DNA from: DASQYE01 sp036389315
GTDB lineage: Bacteria; Acidobacteriota; Blastocatellia; Pyrinomonadales; Pyrinomonadaceae
DNA: 64,000 nucleotides
Assembly (NCBI GenBank): GCA_036389315.1
Contig: DASVQF010000016.1
Coordinates: forward strand, 1-64,000
Direction: 5' to 3'
The notes under the pieces were generated by a model. It was not told where the DNA came from. It was given only the letters and a program-made list of their open reading frames with translations, and made no database searches. A program made the translations under genes and the position numbers. Positions 44,787-52,711 of this stretch are shown one piece after another; the stretch's first letter is position 1; every line of letters begins with the position of its first letter.

Positions 44787-44823
44787 GGCCGCAACGAGAA
44801 TCAGGCTGGTTCTCGTTGCGGCC
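44787..44823 (-). terminator. 14-bp hairpin after the peroxiredoxin gene
   Basis: GGCCGCAACGAGAA (44787-44800) and its exact complement (44810-44823), loop 9 bases; an outer AACCGG/CCGGTT pair lengthens the fold. It lies 24 bp after the minus-strand stop at 44848. No strong T-run. Confidence 0.6.
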
Positions 44824-44847
44824 CCGGTTTCGGTTATTGGCGCGAGC

Positions 44848-45507
44848 TTACTCGCCTGCTTTCGCCGCTTCGGCCTTGTTCGGCTGCGGAGTAACTCTGA
44901 GGTACGGCTTATGAGCTTTCCACCCGGCAGGGAATTTCTCCCTGGCCTCTTCGTCCGACATCGAGGGGACGATGATTACGTCGTCGCCGTCTTTCCAGTT
45001 GACGGGCGTGGCGACGCTGTAGTTGGCGGTCAATTGCAGAGAGTCTATGACGCGCAGGATTTCGACGAAGTTGCGGCCGGTGCTCGCCGGGTAAGTGAGC
45101 ATCAGCTTGACCTTCTTGTCCGGCCCGATGATATAGACCGAGCGCACCGTGAAGGTTTCGCTCGCGTTCGGGTGAATCATGTCGTAGAGGGTCGAGATTT
45201 TGCGATCAGGATCGGCGATGACTGGAAAGTTCAAGGCCGTCCCTTGCGTCTCTTCGATGTCCTGGGCCCACTTCTGATGAGAATCGGCCGGGTCTACGCT
45301 GAGTCCTATGATCTTCACGTTGCGGCGGTCGAACTCGGGCTTGATGCGCGCGCACTCGCCCAGCTCTGTCGTGCAGACGGGAGTAAAATCTTTCGGATGA
45401 GAGAAGAGCACGGCCCAGCTATCGCCGATCCAGTCGTGAAAGCTGATCGGCCCCTCTGTCGTCTCGGCCGTGAAGTCCGGCGCGGTATCGCCTAAACGAA
45501 TAGCCAT
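44848..45507 (-). CDS. 1-Cys peroxiredoxin (Prx6 type)
   Basis: A 219-residue thiol peroxidase. The ATG at 45505-45507 follows AAGGAAGGAAACAGACA. Active site HPKDFTPVCTTELG with Cys45; the Prx6-type C-terminal domain carries DPDRKISTLYDMI, SVYIIGPDKKVKL and the long tail with PVNWKDGDDVIIVPS, which marks the Prx6 group over AhpC. It detoxifies H2O2 and organic peroxides in the cytosol. The GC hairpin downstream ends the transcript; the thioredoxin 2 gene at 39.7 kb may supply reductant, though there is no direct link. Confidence 0.95.
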   Translation of the reverse strand: MAIRLGDTAPDFTAETTEGPISFHDWIGDSWAVLFSHPKDFTPVCTTELGECARIKPEFDRRNVKIIGLSVDPADSHQKWAQDIEETQGTALNFPVIADPDRKISTLYDMIHPNASETFTVRSVYIIGPDKKVKLMLTYPASTGRNFVEILRVIDSLQLTANYSVATPVNWKDGDDVIIVPSMSDEEAREKFPAGWKAHKPYLRVTPQPNKAEAAKAGE

Positions 45508-45647
45508 TGTCTGTTTCCTTCCTTTAGCATCGCTGAAAAGTGCGAGCCTCTTGGGGCTCGTCGAACGAGAGTTGCCATCTGGTGTTCGGAGATTCAGGCT
45601 TTTACACCCGAACCGGCGGCAAGTCAATAGCCCCCGCGACCAAAGCC

Positions 45648-46175
45648 TTAATTGCTTTTGAGCCCGCTCTGCCTGGCGAACGTGGCGAAGTCATAGTAAT
45701 CAGTCCACCGCCTGATCCTCTCCTTTTCAAACCCGAAGACGGAAGCCCCCCGGACGGAGATTTGCCTGCCCTCGGCTCCGGGGCCGGATTTGGAGAGCCC
45801 CGAAAAGTGCTGCTGCGTCACGACCCAGTTGCCGCAGACGATTCTATTCTCAAGCTCGATCTTGATATTGGAATAGTGCCCTAACAGCCCCTCCATGAGC
45901 TTCCTGATCTCGGCCTTGCCCTGCGCCTTGAGATGAAAGGTCGGGTCTTCAAAGAAACAATCGTCCGCCAGGAGAGCCAGAAGCCGCCCGGCATCGAGAG
46001 CCATATAAGCAGCATAGAACTCGTCTACGACCTTTTCGAGTTTGAGAGGAGCGGCGGCGACGACGCGGCCCGTCAACGTCTGGGCGGCCGCCAAGCCTAT
46101 CAACGCTGCGCCCAATGAAGTCCCTGAGCGATTGAGGAAGAAACGGCGGCTAAATTTTTCGGGAGTAGTCAGCAT
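45648..46175 (-). CDS. Exported SnoaL-like (NTF2-fold) protein with twin-arginine-like signal
   Basis: A 175-residue protein; ATG 46173-46175, GGAG ten bases upstream. The signal SRRFFLNRSGTSLGAALIG resembles a Tat signal (S-R-R-F-F). Residues about 48-160 form one NTF2-like domain: KVVDEFYAAYMALDAGRLLALLADDCFFEDPTF and the closing IRRWTDYYDF. The polar pocket is typical of SnoaL-like proteins acting as isomerases or binding proteins. No partner gene is evident; the peroxiredoxin gene downstream lies 140 bp away on the same strand. Confidence 0.8.
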   Translation of the reverse strand: MLTTPEKFSRRFFLNRSGTSLGAALIGLAAAQTLTGRVVAAAPLKLEKVVDEFYAAYMALDAGRLLALLADDCFFEDPTFHLKAQGKAEIRKLMEGLLGHYSNIKIELENRIVCGNWVVTQQHFSGLSKSGPGAEGRQISVRGASVFGFEKERIRRWTDYYDFATFARQSGLKSN

Positions 46176-46450
46176 GAGAGATCGGCTCCTTCGGTGGTTG
46201 TCCTGGCGATGGGTAAGAGTCAAAGCTAGGTACGCAGGGAGAGTTATTCAGGTTTCTCCGGTGTTTTGAACGAAATCCGATTTATCGTGCGACCTCGACC
46301 CTGAACGGGGCGAGGTCGTGGCCTCTCTTTTGCTTTTAACCCTGTAGCCGCTTTGGTTTGATACGAAAACCGTACACGCACGGGCTTGAAGGGCGTGACG
46401 AGAGAGCGGCGAGGGTTCTGTTTTAGCACAGTAAGCTGGAGGAGATAGAG

Positions 46451-46738
46451 ATGGGGATCATTGCATACATCATTTTGGGCCTGATTGCGGGCCTGATTGC
46501 GAAGGCGATTATGCCGGGCAAAGACCCTGGCGGCCTCATTATCACGACGCTGCTCGGGATAGTCGGCTCCATCATTGGCGGCTTTATCGGGACTGCCCTG
46601 CTCGGTTACGGGCGCATAGATTCCATCGGTGACGTAAGTCGGCCGGGCTTCTTTATGAGCCTGATCCTGGCCGTGGTGGGCTCTGTCATATTGCTGGCCA
46701 TCTACAGGCTCATCCGTGGCAGAAGCCTGCGCGTCTGA
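46451..46738 (+). CDS. GlsB/YeaQ/YmgE-family small membrane protein
   Basis: A 95-residue protein, three hydrophobic segments: IIAYIILGLIAGLIAKAIMPG, IITTLLGIVGSIIGGFIGTALLG, and SLILAVVGSVILLAIYRLI. The Gly-zipper pattern is typical of the transglycosylase-associated/stress-induced YeaQ family. Ribosome site TGGAGGAGATAG is seen. Function is stress-linked but not known. Confidence 0.9.
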   Translation: MGIIAYIILGLIAGLIAKAIMPGKDPGGLIITTLLGIVGSIIGGFIGTALLGYGRIDSIGDVSRPGFFMSLILAVVGSVILLAIYRLIRGRSLRV

Positions 46739-46960
46739 TTCGGTTTAGGTGCGGCAAAAACTTGAAAGGCTCGCCGGGCCGAGAGCGAGCGCGCTCCGAA
46801 GGGCCCGGATTGAGATGTCCGAGACCTTCAGCCCTTCGTTGGGCCCAAAGTTTCGGACGTGATGAAACAATCGCGGACGAAGAAGACGGTAGACAGGGAA
46901 GGGTAAAAAGACCGCGACAGTTATCTTAACTTAACAGCTCAGAATTGGAGGATTTGAAAT

Positions 46961-47500
46961 ATGTCAGAATCAACAGCAACTTCGACTGGACGCTCACGCA
47001 CGGTGACGGGCCTGTTCAGAGACAGAGAGAGCGCCGAGCGCGCTTATGGATCGCTCACCAGCCGTGGCTACAGCCAGGATGATGTGAATCTTCTGATGTC
47101 GGACGAAACACGCCAGAAACATTTCGTGGACGGAAGAGAGACCGAGCTTGGCAACAAGGCTCTGGAAGGCGCGGGCACGGGCGCGGCCATCGGCGGCACG
47201 GTCGGCGCGACCCTGGCAGCCATCGCAGCCATCGGAACCTCCGTGGCCTTGCCGGGCCTGGGGTTGATCGTCGCCGGGCCGATTGCCGCGGGGCTCGCAG
47301 GCGCGGGCGCGGGCGGCGCGACCGGCGGCATCATCGGCGCGCTCATTGGCTCCGGTATTCCTGAAGAGCGTGTGAAGGATTACGAGGAAGGCATCAAGCA
47401 GGGCGGCATCGTGATGGGCGTCAACGCGCGCTCGGATGAGGATGCCGAGTATTTCGAGAATGACTGGAAAAGCAATCGCGGCGAGCACGTCTACCGCTAA
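46961..47500 (+). CDS. Stress protein with YflT-like head and glycine-zipper region
   Basis: A 179-residue protein. Residues about 13-50 (TVTGLFRDRESAERAYGSLTSRGYSQDDVNLLMSD) match the general-stress YflT/GSP17M start. Residues 65-130 are a Gly/Ala-rich hydrophobic block (AAIGGTVGATLAAIAAIG ... GAGAGGATGGIIGAL) likely to insert in a membrane as two helices, and EERVKDYEEGIKQGGIVMGV closes the domain. GGAGGATTTGAAAT precedes the ATG. Neighbouring GlsB-like gene suggests a shared envelope-stress role. Confidence 0.82.
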   Translation: MSESTATSTGRSRTVTGLFRDRESAERAYGSLTSRGYSQDDVNLLMSDETRQKHFVDGRETELGNKALEGAGTGAAIGGTVGATLAAIAAIGTSVALPGLGLIVAGPIAAGLAGAGAGGATGGIIGALIGSGIPEERVKDYEEGIKQGGIVMGVNARSDEDAEYFENDWKSNRGEHVYR

Positions 47501-47615
47501 GCTCTAGCCAGTAGAGCATTGTCCCGAAAAGCAATCCGGCTGCCCTGGCGCGTTTTCCGTAAACGTCGATGGGTGGCCGGAAACTTTGACCAGAGGAATG
47601 CACAGGAGGAATTAC

Positions 47616-47903
47616 ATGCGACGAACCTTAGCTCTCCCGGTCGCGCTCGTCGTCGCCAGCTTCCTGGCTGGCTGCGGCGGAGACGACCACGCGAACTCTA
47701 ACAACAGCAACGCGACGCGCAACAGCGCTGTCCAGACCAACGCCAACATCAGTCCGACAGCGAACGCCAACAACGTTCCGTCGAACACGGCCGTCGTCAC
47801 CAACAATAACGGCAACGCCAACACGGCCGGTGTCAACACGCTCAACTCGAACGGTCGCAACGCCAACAACGGAAACAGCCGCAACGGCAACGGCAACAGG
47901 TAG
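47616..47903 (+). CDS. Asn-rich low-complexity lipoprotein
   Basis: A 95-residue protein; ATG behind GGAGGAATTAC. Residues 1-20 end in the lipobox FLAGC, so it is lipidated. The rest is nearly all Asn, Ser, Thr, Ala, Gly and Val (SNNSNATRNS, NNNGNANTAG, NGRNANNGNS), a disordered sequence grown from imperfect AAC-containing repeats. No enzyme or binding motif. It may serve as a surface spacer. A strong terminator follows. Confidence 0.75.
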   Translation: MRRTLALPVALVVASFLAGCGGDDHANSNNSNATRNSAVQTNANISPTANANNVPSNTAVVTNNNGNANTAGVNTLNSNGRNANNGNSRNGNGNR

Positions 47904-47932
47904 CGGCGAACCGAAGCGAAAGTAAAAAAAGG

Positions 47933-47980
47933 AAGTGGAAGACGGAAAGCCATGCTTTTCGTCTTCCACTTTTTTCTTTC
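47933..47980 (+). terminator. Rho-independent terminator after the lipoprotein gene
   Basis: AAGTGGAAGACGGAAAGC (47933-47950) pairs with 47954-47971 with one mismatch; three-base loop; T-rich tail TTTTTCTTTC follows. Confidence 0.85.
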
Positions 47981-48157
47981 TCTCTTCACCACGACGGACT
48001 TTCATCGGCTCGGCAAATCGGAGAGGCATCCTCGATCTCTTTATCTACATCTCTCTCGGTGGTAGCGCGACACTAGACCTCGCAGGTGACAAACTGCCCG
48101 GAGGTGTCTCCCCTGATCGTCTGGCAGGCACACAGATGCCTTTTTAGAGGAGGATAT

Positions 48158-49585
48158 ATGTCGCCACTGGCCCACAAGACGCCGTCCCGCACCTTTCGAC
48201 TTTTCCTTTCACTCTCGCTTCTCCTGTGCGCTTTCGCGGCCACCATCACGGCGCAGGAAGGGGCTTCATCGGCAGGGGCGGCCCGCGCCCGCTACCTGTC
48301 CGAGGTTGGAGTCCTGCCCGCTTCGCGCGAGGTCGCGGTCGAAGATTTCGTCAATTATCACCGCCATCAAATCGGACGCCCCAAAGTGGGCGAGGCCGTA
48401 TTGATGGACGTGCGCTGGGGAAACCCCGAAGTCTCGGCCGCCACGGGCGAGGCCGTCTTACAGGTCGGCTTCAGCACGGCCCTGGCAAACGACCGGCAGC
48501 ACTTGCGCCCGCTCAACCTTGCCCTGGTCATTGACAAGAGCGGTTCGATGGCCGACGCGGATAAGATGTCTAGGGTCAAAGCGGCGCTCCTGACTTTCGT
48601 CTCGCAATTGCGCGAGACCGACACGCTCGCAATCGTCGTCTTCGACTCCGAAGCGCAGGTGCTTCGGAGCGCGCGCCCGCTCGGAGACCGCGAGGCCGTC
48701 CGGCAGTTGATTCGCGCAATCGAGCCGGGCAGCTCCACCAATCTTCACGCCGGACTGATGCTCGGCTACAAGGAGGCGCTCAAGGCTTATAACCGCGAGG
48801 CGACCAATCGCGTCATTCTCTTGACGGACGGCATAGCCAACCGGGGCGTCACAGACCCGGCCGAAATAGCCCGCGAGTCCCTGGCCTTCAACGATAAAGG
48901 CATAGACCTTTCGACCATCGGCGTCGGGCTAGACCTGAATAAAGACCTGCTTCATCAATTGGCCAGGAGCGGGCGCGGCCTCTTTCATTTCGTGGCCGAC
49001 GCGCAGGACATAGAGAAGGTCTTTCTCAAAGAGGCTCAGAGCCTCATCTCTCCCGTCGCCAGCGACCCCGGAGTCGAGATCGAATACGACCAGGGGCTTG
49101 AGCTGGCGCAGCTCTACGGCTACGAGCCGCAGGTGCGACGGGGCAGCATCGCTCTCAAGCTCGACAACATGAACCAGGGCTTAACCGAAGTCGTCCTCCT
49201 GCGCTTTCGTCTCGCAAGACGAGCACGGACGGGCGAGCGCCTCAGAGTGGGCGTCCGTTTCAACTATTACGACCTTGAGCAGAAGCGGCAGGTGACGAAG
49301 AGCGAGGAGACGTTTCTGACCGTCAGAGAAGGGCCGGCCCCGGACATGTTGAGAGACAGCGAGGTCGGCAAGAACTACCACATAGCGCAACTCGCGCAGG
49401 CGATTCGCGACATGGCTGCCGCTTCGGAAGGAGGCCGCTTTCAGGAAGCCGAGAGCCTGTTGACCGCAGCGATTGCCGCCACCTACGGGCGCTACCCGCA
49501 CCTCGAAGACGAAGACATCAAGCGCACCCTGATGGTTGCGCAGAAGTACCAGGACATCCTCAGAAAATACAACCAAAGGCAGTGA
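48158..49585 (+). CDS. Exported von Willebrand factor A domain protein (YfbK-like)
   Basis: A 475-residue protein; ATG behind GAGGAGGATAT. Signal peptide 1-32. YfbK-like N-terminal part (REVAVEDFVNYHRHQI) precedes the VWA domain at about 118-300, with metal-ion site DKSGSMAD (Asp126), the Thr of SSTNLHAG and TDGIANRG. The last 170 residues are beta-rich and end in a helix with FQEAESLLTAAI. Such proteins bind protein ligands or assemble surface complexes. No MoxR ATPase is adjacent. The stop TGA lies in the hairpin at 49579-49667. Confidence 0.85.
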   Translation: MSPLAHKTPSRTFRLFLSLSLLLCAFAATITAQEGASSAGAARARYLSEVGVLPASREVAVEDFVNYHRHQIGRPKVGEAVLMDVRWGNPEVSAATGEAVLQVGFSTALANDRQHLRPLNLALVIDKSGSMADADKMSRVKAALLTFVSQLRETDTLAIVVFDSEAQVLRSARPLGDREAVRQLIRAIEPGSSTNLHAGLMLGYKEALKAYNREATNRVILLTDGIANRGVTDPAEIARESLAFNDKGIDLSTIGVGLDLNKDLLHQLARSGRGLFHFVADAQDIEKVFLKEAQSLISPVASDPGVEIEYDQGLELAQLYGYEPQVRRGSIALKLDNMNQGLTEVVLLRFRLARRARTGERLRVGVRFNYYDLEQKRQVTKSEETFLTVREGPAPDMLRDSEVGKNYHIAQLAQAIRDMAAASEGGRFQEAESLLTAAIAATYGRYPHLEDEDIKRTLMVAQKYQDILRKYNQRQ

Positions 49586-49667
49586 CAGGTGGTAAGTGAC
49601 AAGTGACGAGTGAAAAGCTAAAATTCTTGTCTTAACTCGTCACTTGTCACTCGTCACTTGTCACTGC
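49579..49667. repeat. GTGACAA/GTGACGA heptamer hairpin, 32-base arms
   Basis: Arms 49579-49610 and 49636-49667 pair with a handful of mismatches; words GTGACAA, GTGACGA at 7-bp steps. The left arm contains the stop of the VWA gene; the right arm ends 6 bp before the ATG of the histidine kinase gene. It is nearly identical to the element at 42614-42690. Confidence 0.85.
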
Positions 49668-49673
49668 TTTCTT

Positions 49674-51026
49674 ATGTCTGTTCGGCTGTGGTTCACGCTT
49701 TTTCTGTGCGGGGCGAGTTTGGCGGCGCTGATCGCCCCGCACCCCTGGACTGTGCGTACGGGCCTGGTGATCTTCTTCGCCATCCTCGCGGGTCTGGCTT
49801 TCGGCCGCCTCCTTTTTCGCGTGAGCAATCAGCGGCGCACAGCCACGGGGGCCGAGCGCTCGCCGCAGAGCCTCTCAGCGCAAGACCTGCCGGACGAGGC
49901 GGAGGCGGTTGACGCCTCGGCGCTGCTCAAAGCGACGATGAAGAACATGCGCGAGGGGATGCTGGTCGTGGACGAGGCTATGCGCGTGGTCGCATCGAAC
50001 CGCACGGCGCGCGAAATCTTCAGCCGCGTCGAAGGCGCGCTCGAAGGGAAACGGCTGAGCGACCTGACGCGCAACCCGGCAATCCACACGGCATTCTCCG
50101 AAGCCTTCGAGCGCAACTCGCGCGCCGACGCCAAGGTCGAGATGCAGGCCGCAGACCGCAGAACCTTCGACCTGCGCGTCGTCCCGCTGCACCTGAGCGG
50201 CGACATCAGCACGCGCGGGGCCGTCGGCGTCTTTTTCGACATCACGCGCCTTGAGCGCCTTGAGCGCGTGCGCCAGGAATTTCTCTCCAACGTCTCGCAC
50301 GAGCTGCGCACGCCCTTGACCGCCATCATGGCTTTCGTCGAGACGCTGGAAGACGGCGCGATCAACGATGCTGAGAATAGCCAGCGTTTCCTCACCGTCA
50401 TTCGCCGCAACGCCGAGCGCATGCACAACCTGATTGACGACATCCTTGAGCTTTCGGACATAGAGGCCGGGACTCACAAGGTCACACCCGCGCCGGTTCG
50501 CCTCTCGGAGTTGGTCGAAGATGTGAAGACGGCTCTGGCCTCGCGCGCCCGCACGCGTGGTGTCACGCTCCGCAACGAAGTCGCTTCCGACGTGACTGTC
50601 TTTGCCGACGCGCGTCGTCTCGAACAGATGCTCACGAACCTGATTGATAACGCGATCAAGTTCAACCGCGAGCAGGGAACCGTCACCATCAGCCACGAGC
50701 GCAGCAGTAGCAGCAGCGACGGCCCGAACGCGCGCGACCGCATCAGCGTCGCAGACGCGGGCGACGGCATCCCGGCCGAACACGTCCCACGCATCTTCGA
50801 GCGTTTCTACCGCGTAGACCGCGCCCGCTCTCGCAACATGGGAGGGACTGGGCTCGGCCTGGCCATCGTCAAGCACCTGGCCCTGGCCCACGGCGGCGAA
50901 GTCAGCGTCCGCTCGACGCCCGGCCAGGGCTCCACCTTCCGGATAGAGCTTCCAAGCCTGCCCGACGAGCAGCGAGAAGAAGCGGCCGAGGAACAAGCCG
51001 CTTCCATCGCCGCCACGAATCCTTAA
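49674..51026 (+). CDS. PhoR-like sensor histidine kinase
   Basis: A 450-residue kinase with two N-terminal helices (about 5-22 and 28-48), a PAS domain (about 85-190: NMREGMLVVDEAMRVVASN), a DHp domain with His209 in FLSNVSHELRTPLTA, and an HATPase domain: LIDNAIKFN (N box), DAGDGIPAEH (G1), FERFYR and GGTGLGLAIVKH (G2). Its short periplasmic loop suggests sensing within or near the membrane, as in PhoR. No response regulator is adjacent. The ATG at 49674 has no ribosome site because the repeat arm lies there. Confidence 0.92.
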   Translation: MSVRLWFTLFLCGASLAALIAPHPWTVRTGLVIFFAILAGLAFGRLLFRVSNQRRTATGAERSPQSLSAQDLPDEAEAVDASALLKATMKNMREGMLVVDEAMRVVASNRTAREIFSRVEGALEGKRLSDLTRNPAIHTAFSEAFERNSRADAKVEMQAADRRTFDLRVVPLHLSGDISTRGAVGVFFDITRLERLERVRQEFLSNVSHELRTPLTAIMAFVETLEDGAINDAENSQRFLTVIRRNAERMHNLIDDILELSDIEAGTHKVTPAPVRLSELVEDVKTALASRARTRGVTLRNEVASDVTVFADARRLEQMLTNLIDNAIKFNREQGTVTISHERSSSSSDGPNARDRISVADAGDGIPAEHVPRIFERFYRVDRARSRNMGGTGLGLAIVKHLALAHGGEVSVRSTPGQGSTFRIELPSLPDEQREEAAEEQAASIAATNP

Positions 51027-51057
51027 ACGGACTCACGTTTGGGCCAACGCGCTTCTT

Positions 51058-52503
51058 TTATCCCGCCAGTCTGATGCTGCCTATGATCTGCTCGAAGGCC
51101 GGGCGGTAAGTCTCGAACTCGTCTTCGGGGGCCATCGTGATGAGGTAAAAGAGCCTGCCGTCGGAAGTGGCCGTCGTGTAGATGACATCTATCTCGACGA
51201 CGCCCGTGACGGCCGAGGGGCCGGCGACGATCGTGGCGTATCCGCGACGGCCGCTCCCGAAGTTGATCGGCTGCGGAGCGCGGGCCACGCGAAAGTCCGG
51301 GTTCATCTCTATCTGCTGCTCTATGAAGCGGGCGTTTGCGGATTCGAGGTCGCTCGCGGCGGGCGCGACAGCGCCGACGAAAAGCCCGTGCGTGACGAAG
51401 ACCGCGTCGTCCTTCTGCCCGTAGGCTCCGCGCGGAGCGAAGATCATGTTCACGTCGTCCGAAGTGAGCGCATCCCAGTTATCAGGATAAGAGAGCGAGA
51501 AGGAGCCGTCGCGCGCCTGGAACTCTCTCGTCGAAGATGAAGGCGCTGGTGGGCGGGCTCCGGCGTCGTTGTCGTTCGGATCGCGTGGGCCCTTGCGCTG
51601 CGGCTCGTTGGACTCGTTGAGCGCCTGGCGCTGTTGTCCAGTGAGGAGCGCCCTGACCTGCTGAAACTCGTTCGAGTCGCGCACGGGCTTCTGGCTCAGC
51701 CTCACCGTCTCCAACACTTTGTTGATGGTCGCGATGCGATTGCCCGGGTCGGGATGATCGCTCATGAACTCGGGCGTGCGCTGGCCGCGACTGCGCTCCT
51801 CAATGGTCTTGAAAAAGTTGGCCATGTCGTGCGGGTCATAGCCGGAGTTGACCATGATGTGCGCGCCCTCCACGTCGGCCTGCGTCTCGGCCGTGCGCCC
51901 GAACTTGAGGAAGACCATGTTGGCCCCTGCGCCGCCGATGGTCTGTACGATCTCGTCCGCGCTGCGGCTGCCGCCTGCAATGGTGCGCAGGATGTCTATG
52001 CCGCGCTGCGCGACGTAAGCCTTAGACGCCTGGTTAGTGCCGTGGCGCAAGGCTACATGCGCGATCTCGTGCGCGACGACGCCCGCCAGCTCGCCCTCGT
52101 TCCTGGCCGCCGCCAGCGTCCCGGCGTTGACGAAGATGTAGCCGCCGGGGAGCGCAAAGGCGTTGATCTCCTTAGTGGCTATGACGGCGAACTGGTAGGT
52201 GAAGGGAAAGCCCGGCGCTTTGGCCGACAGACGCTTGCCTAGCTGCTGGACGTAAGCGTTGATTCTCTCGTCGCGCAGGAGCGGCACTTGCCGCGCTACT
52301 TCCTGGGCGGACTTTCGGCCCAGCTCAATGTCCTGCTCGGGCGTGAAGAGATTAAAGCCTGTCTTGAAGTGCGGCGCGGGCCGCCCGCCCGCTGTCGTGC
52401 CGCTTTCGCTCCCTCCGCCGCCGCCCAGGAGCCCGCGACAGGAGAGCTGCACCACGAGCAGCAAAAGTATAAGCAGCGTAGCGACGCGTCTTCGTCTCAG
52501 CAT
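51058..52503 (-). CDS. BepA-like M48 metallopeptidase, lipid-anchored or secreted
   Basis: A 481-residue exported protein. Hydrophobic 8-21 then Cys22, a possible lipidation site. M48 zinc motif AHEIAHVALRH (His145, Glu146, His149) and AETQADVEGAHIM as third-ligand block (Glu in AETQAD). NLFTPEQDIELG and the central SDHPDPGNRI match BepA/YggG, which repairs outer-membrane proteins. Residues about 320-481 form a second, PsbP-like domain (SLSYPDNWDALTSD) not found in E. coli BepA. Confidence 0.87.
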   Translation of the reverse strand: MLRRRRVATLLILLLLVVQLSCRGLLGGGGGSESGTTAGGRPAPHFKTGFNLFTPEQDIELGRKSAQEVARQVPLLRDERINAYVQQLGKRLSAKAPGFPFTYQFAVIATKEINAFALPGGYIFVNAGTLAAARNEGELAGVVAHEIAHVALRHGTNQASKAYVAQRGIDILRTIAGGSRSADEIVQTIGGAGANMVFLKFGRTAETQADVEGAHIMVNSGYDPHDMANFFKTIEERSRGQRTPEFMSDHPDPGNRIATINKVLETVRLSQKPVRDSNEFQQVRALLTGQQRQALNESNEPQRKGPRDPNDNDAGARPPAPSSSTREFQARDGSFSLSYPDNWDALTSDDVNMIFAPRGAYGQKDDAVFVTHGLFVGAVAPAASDLESANARFIEQQIEMNPDFRVARAPQPINFGSGRRGYATIVAGPSAVTGVVEIDVIYTTATSDGRLFYLITMAPEDEFETYRPAFEQIIGSIRLAG

Positions 52504-52616
52504 GGATGTCGTTCTTCCCCCTTGCCCAAATGGAGATTCAATTTTAGGGATTCGCGTTTCGCAGGAATCTTAGACCATTAACCCTGCAACTGCTACCATA
52601 AATTGAGGACGACTAT

Positions 52617-52645
52617 AGATTAGTCGCGGCCTGCCGCTACTGACC
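52617..52645. repeat. Short dispersed repeat copy B (GCTACTGACCT)
   Basis: TTAGTCGCGGCCTGCCGCTACTGACCT shares its last 11 bases and overall layout with the copy at 39435-39463. It lies in the 208-bp gap between the divergent M48 and ATP-grasp genes. Confidence 0.4.
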
Positions 52646-52711
52646 TGCTGCCCGGTTGTATGATAAGGTTCTTTCCCAAACGCGCACGCTTCGCTGTAAC
52701 CGGAATATCGA

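Noticed and set aside
49875..50996. Minus-strand 373-residue open frame
   Set aside because: Antisense to the histidine kinase gene, no recognisable motif.
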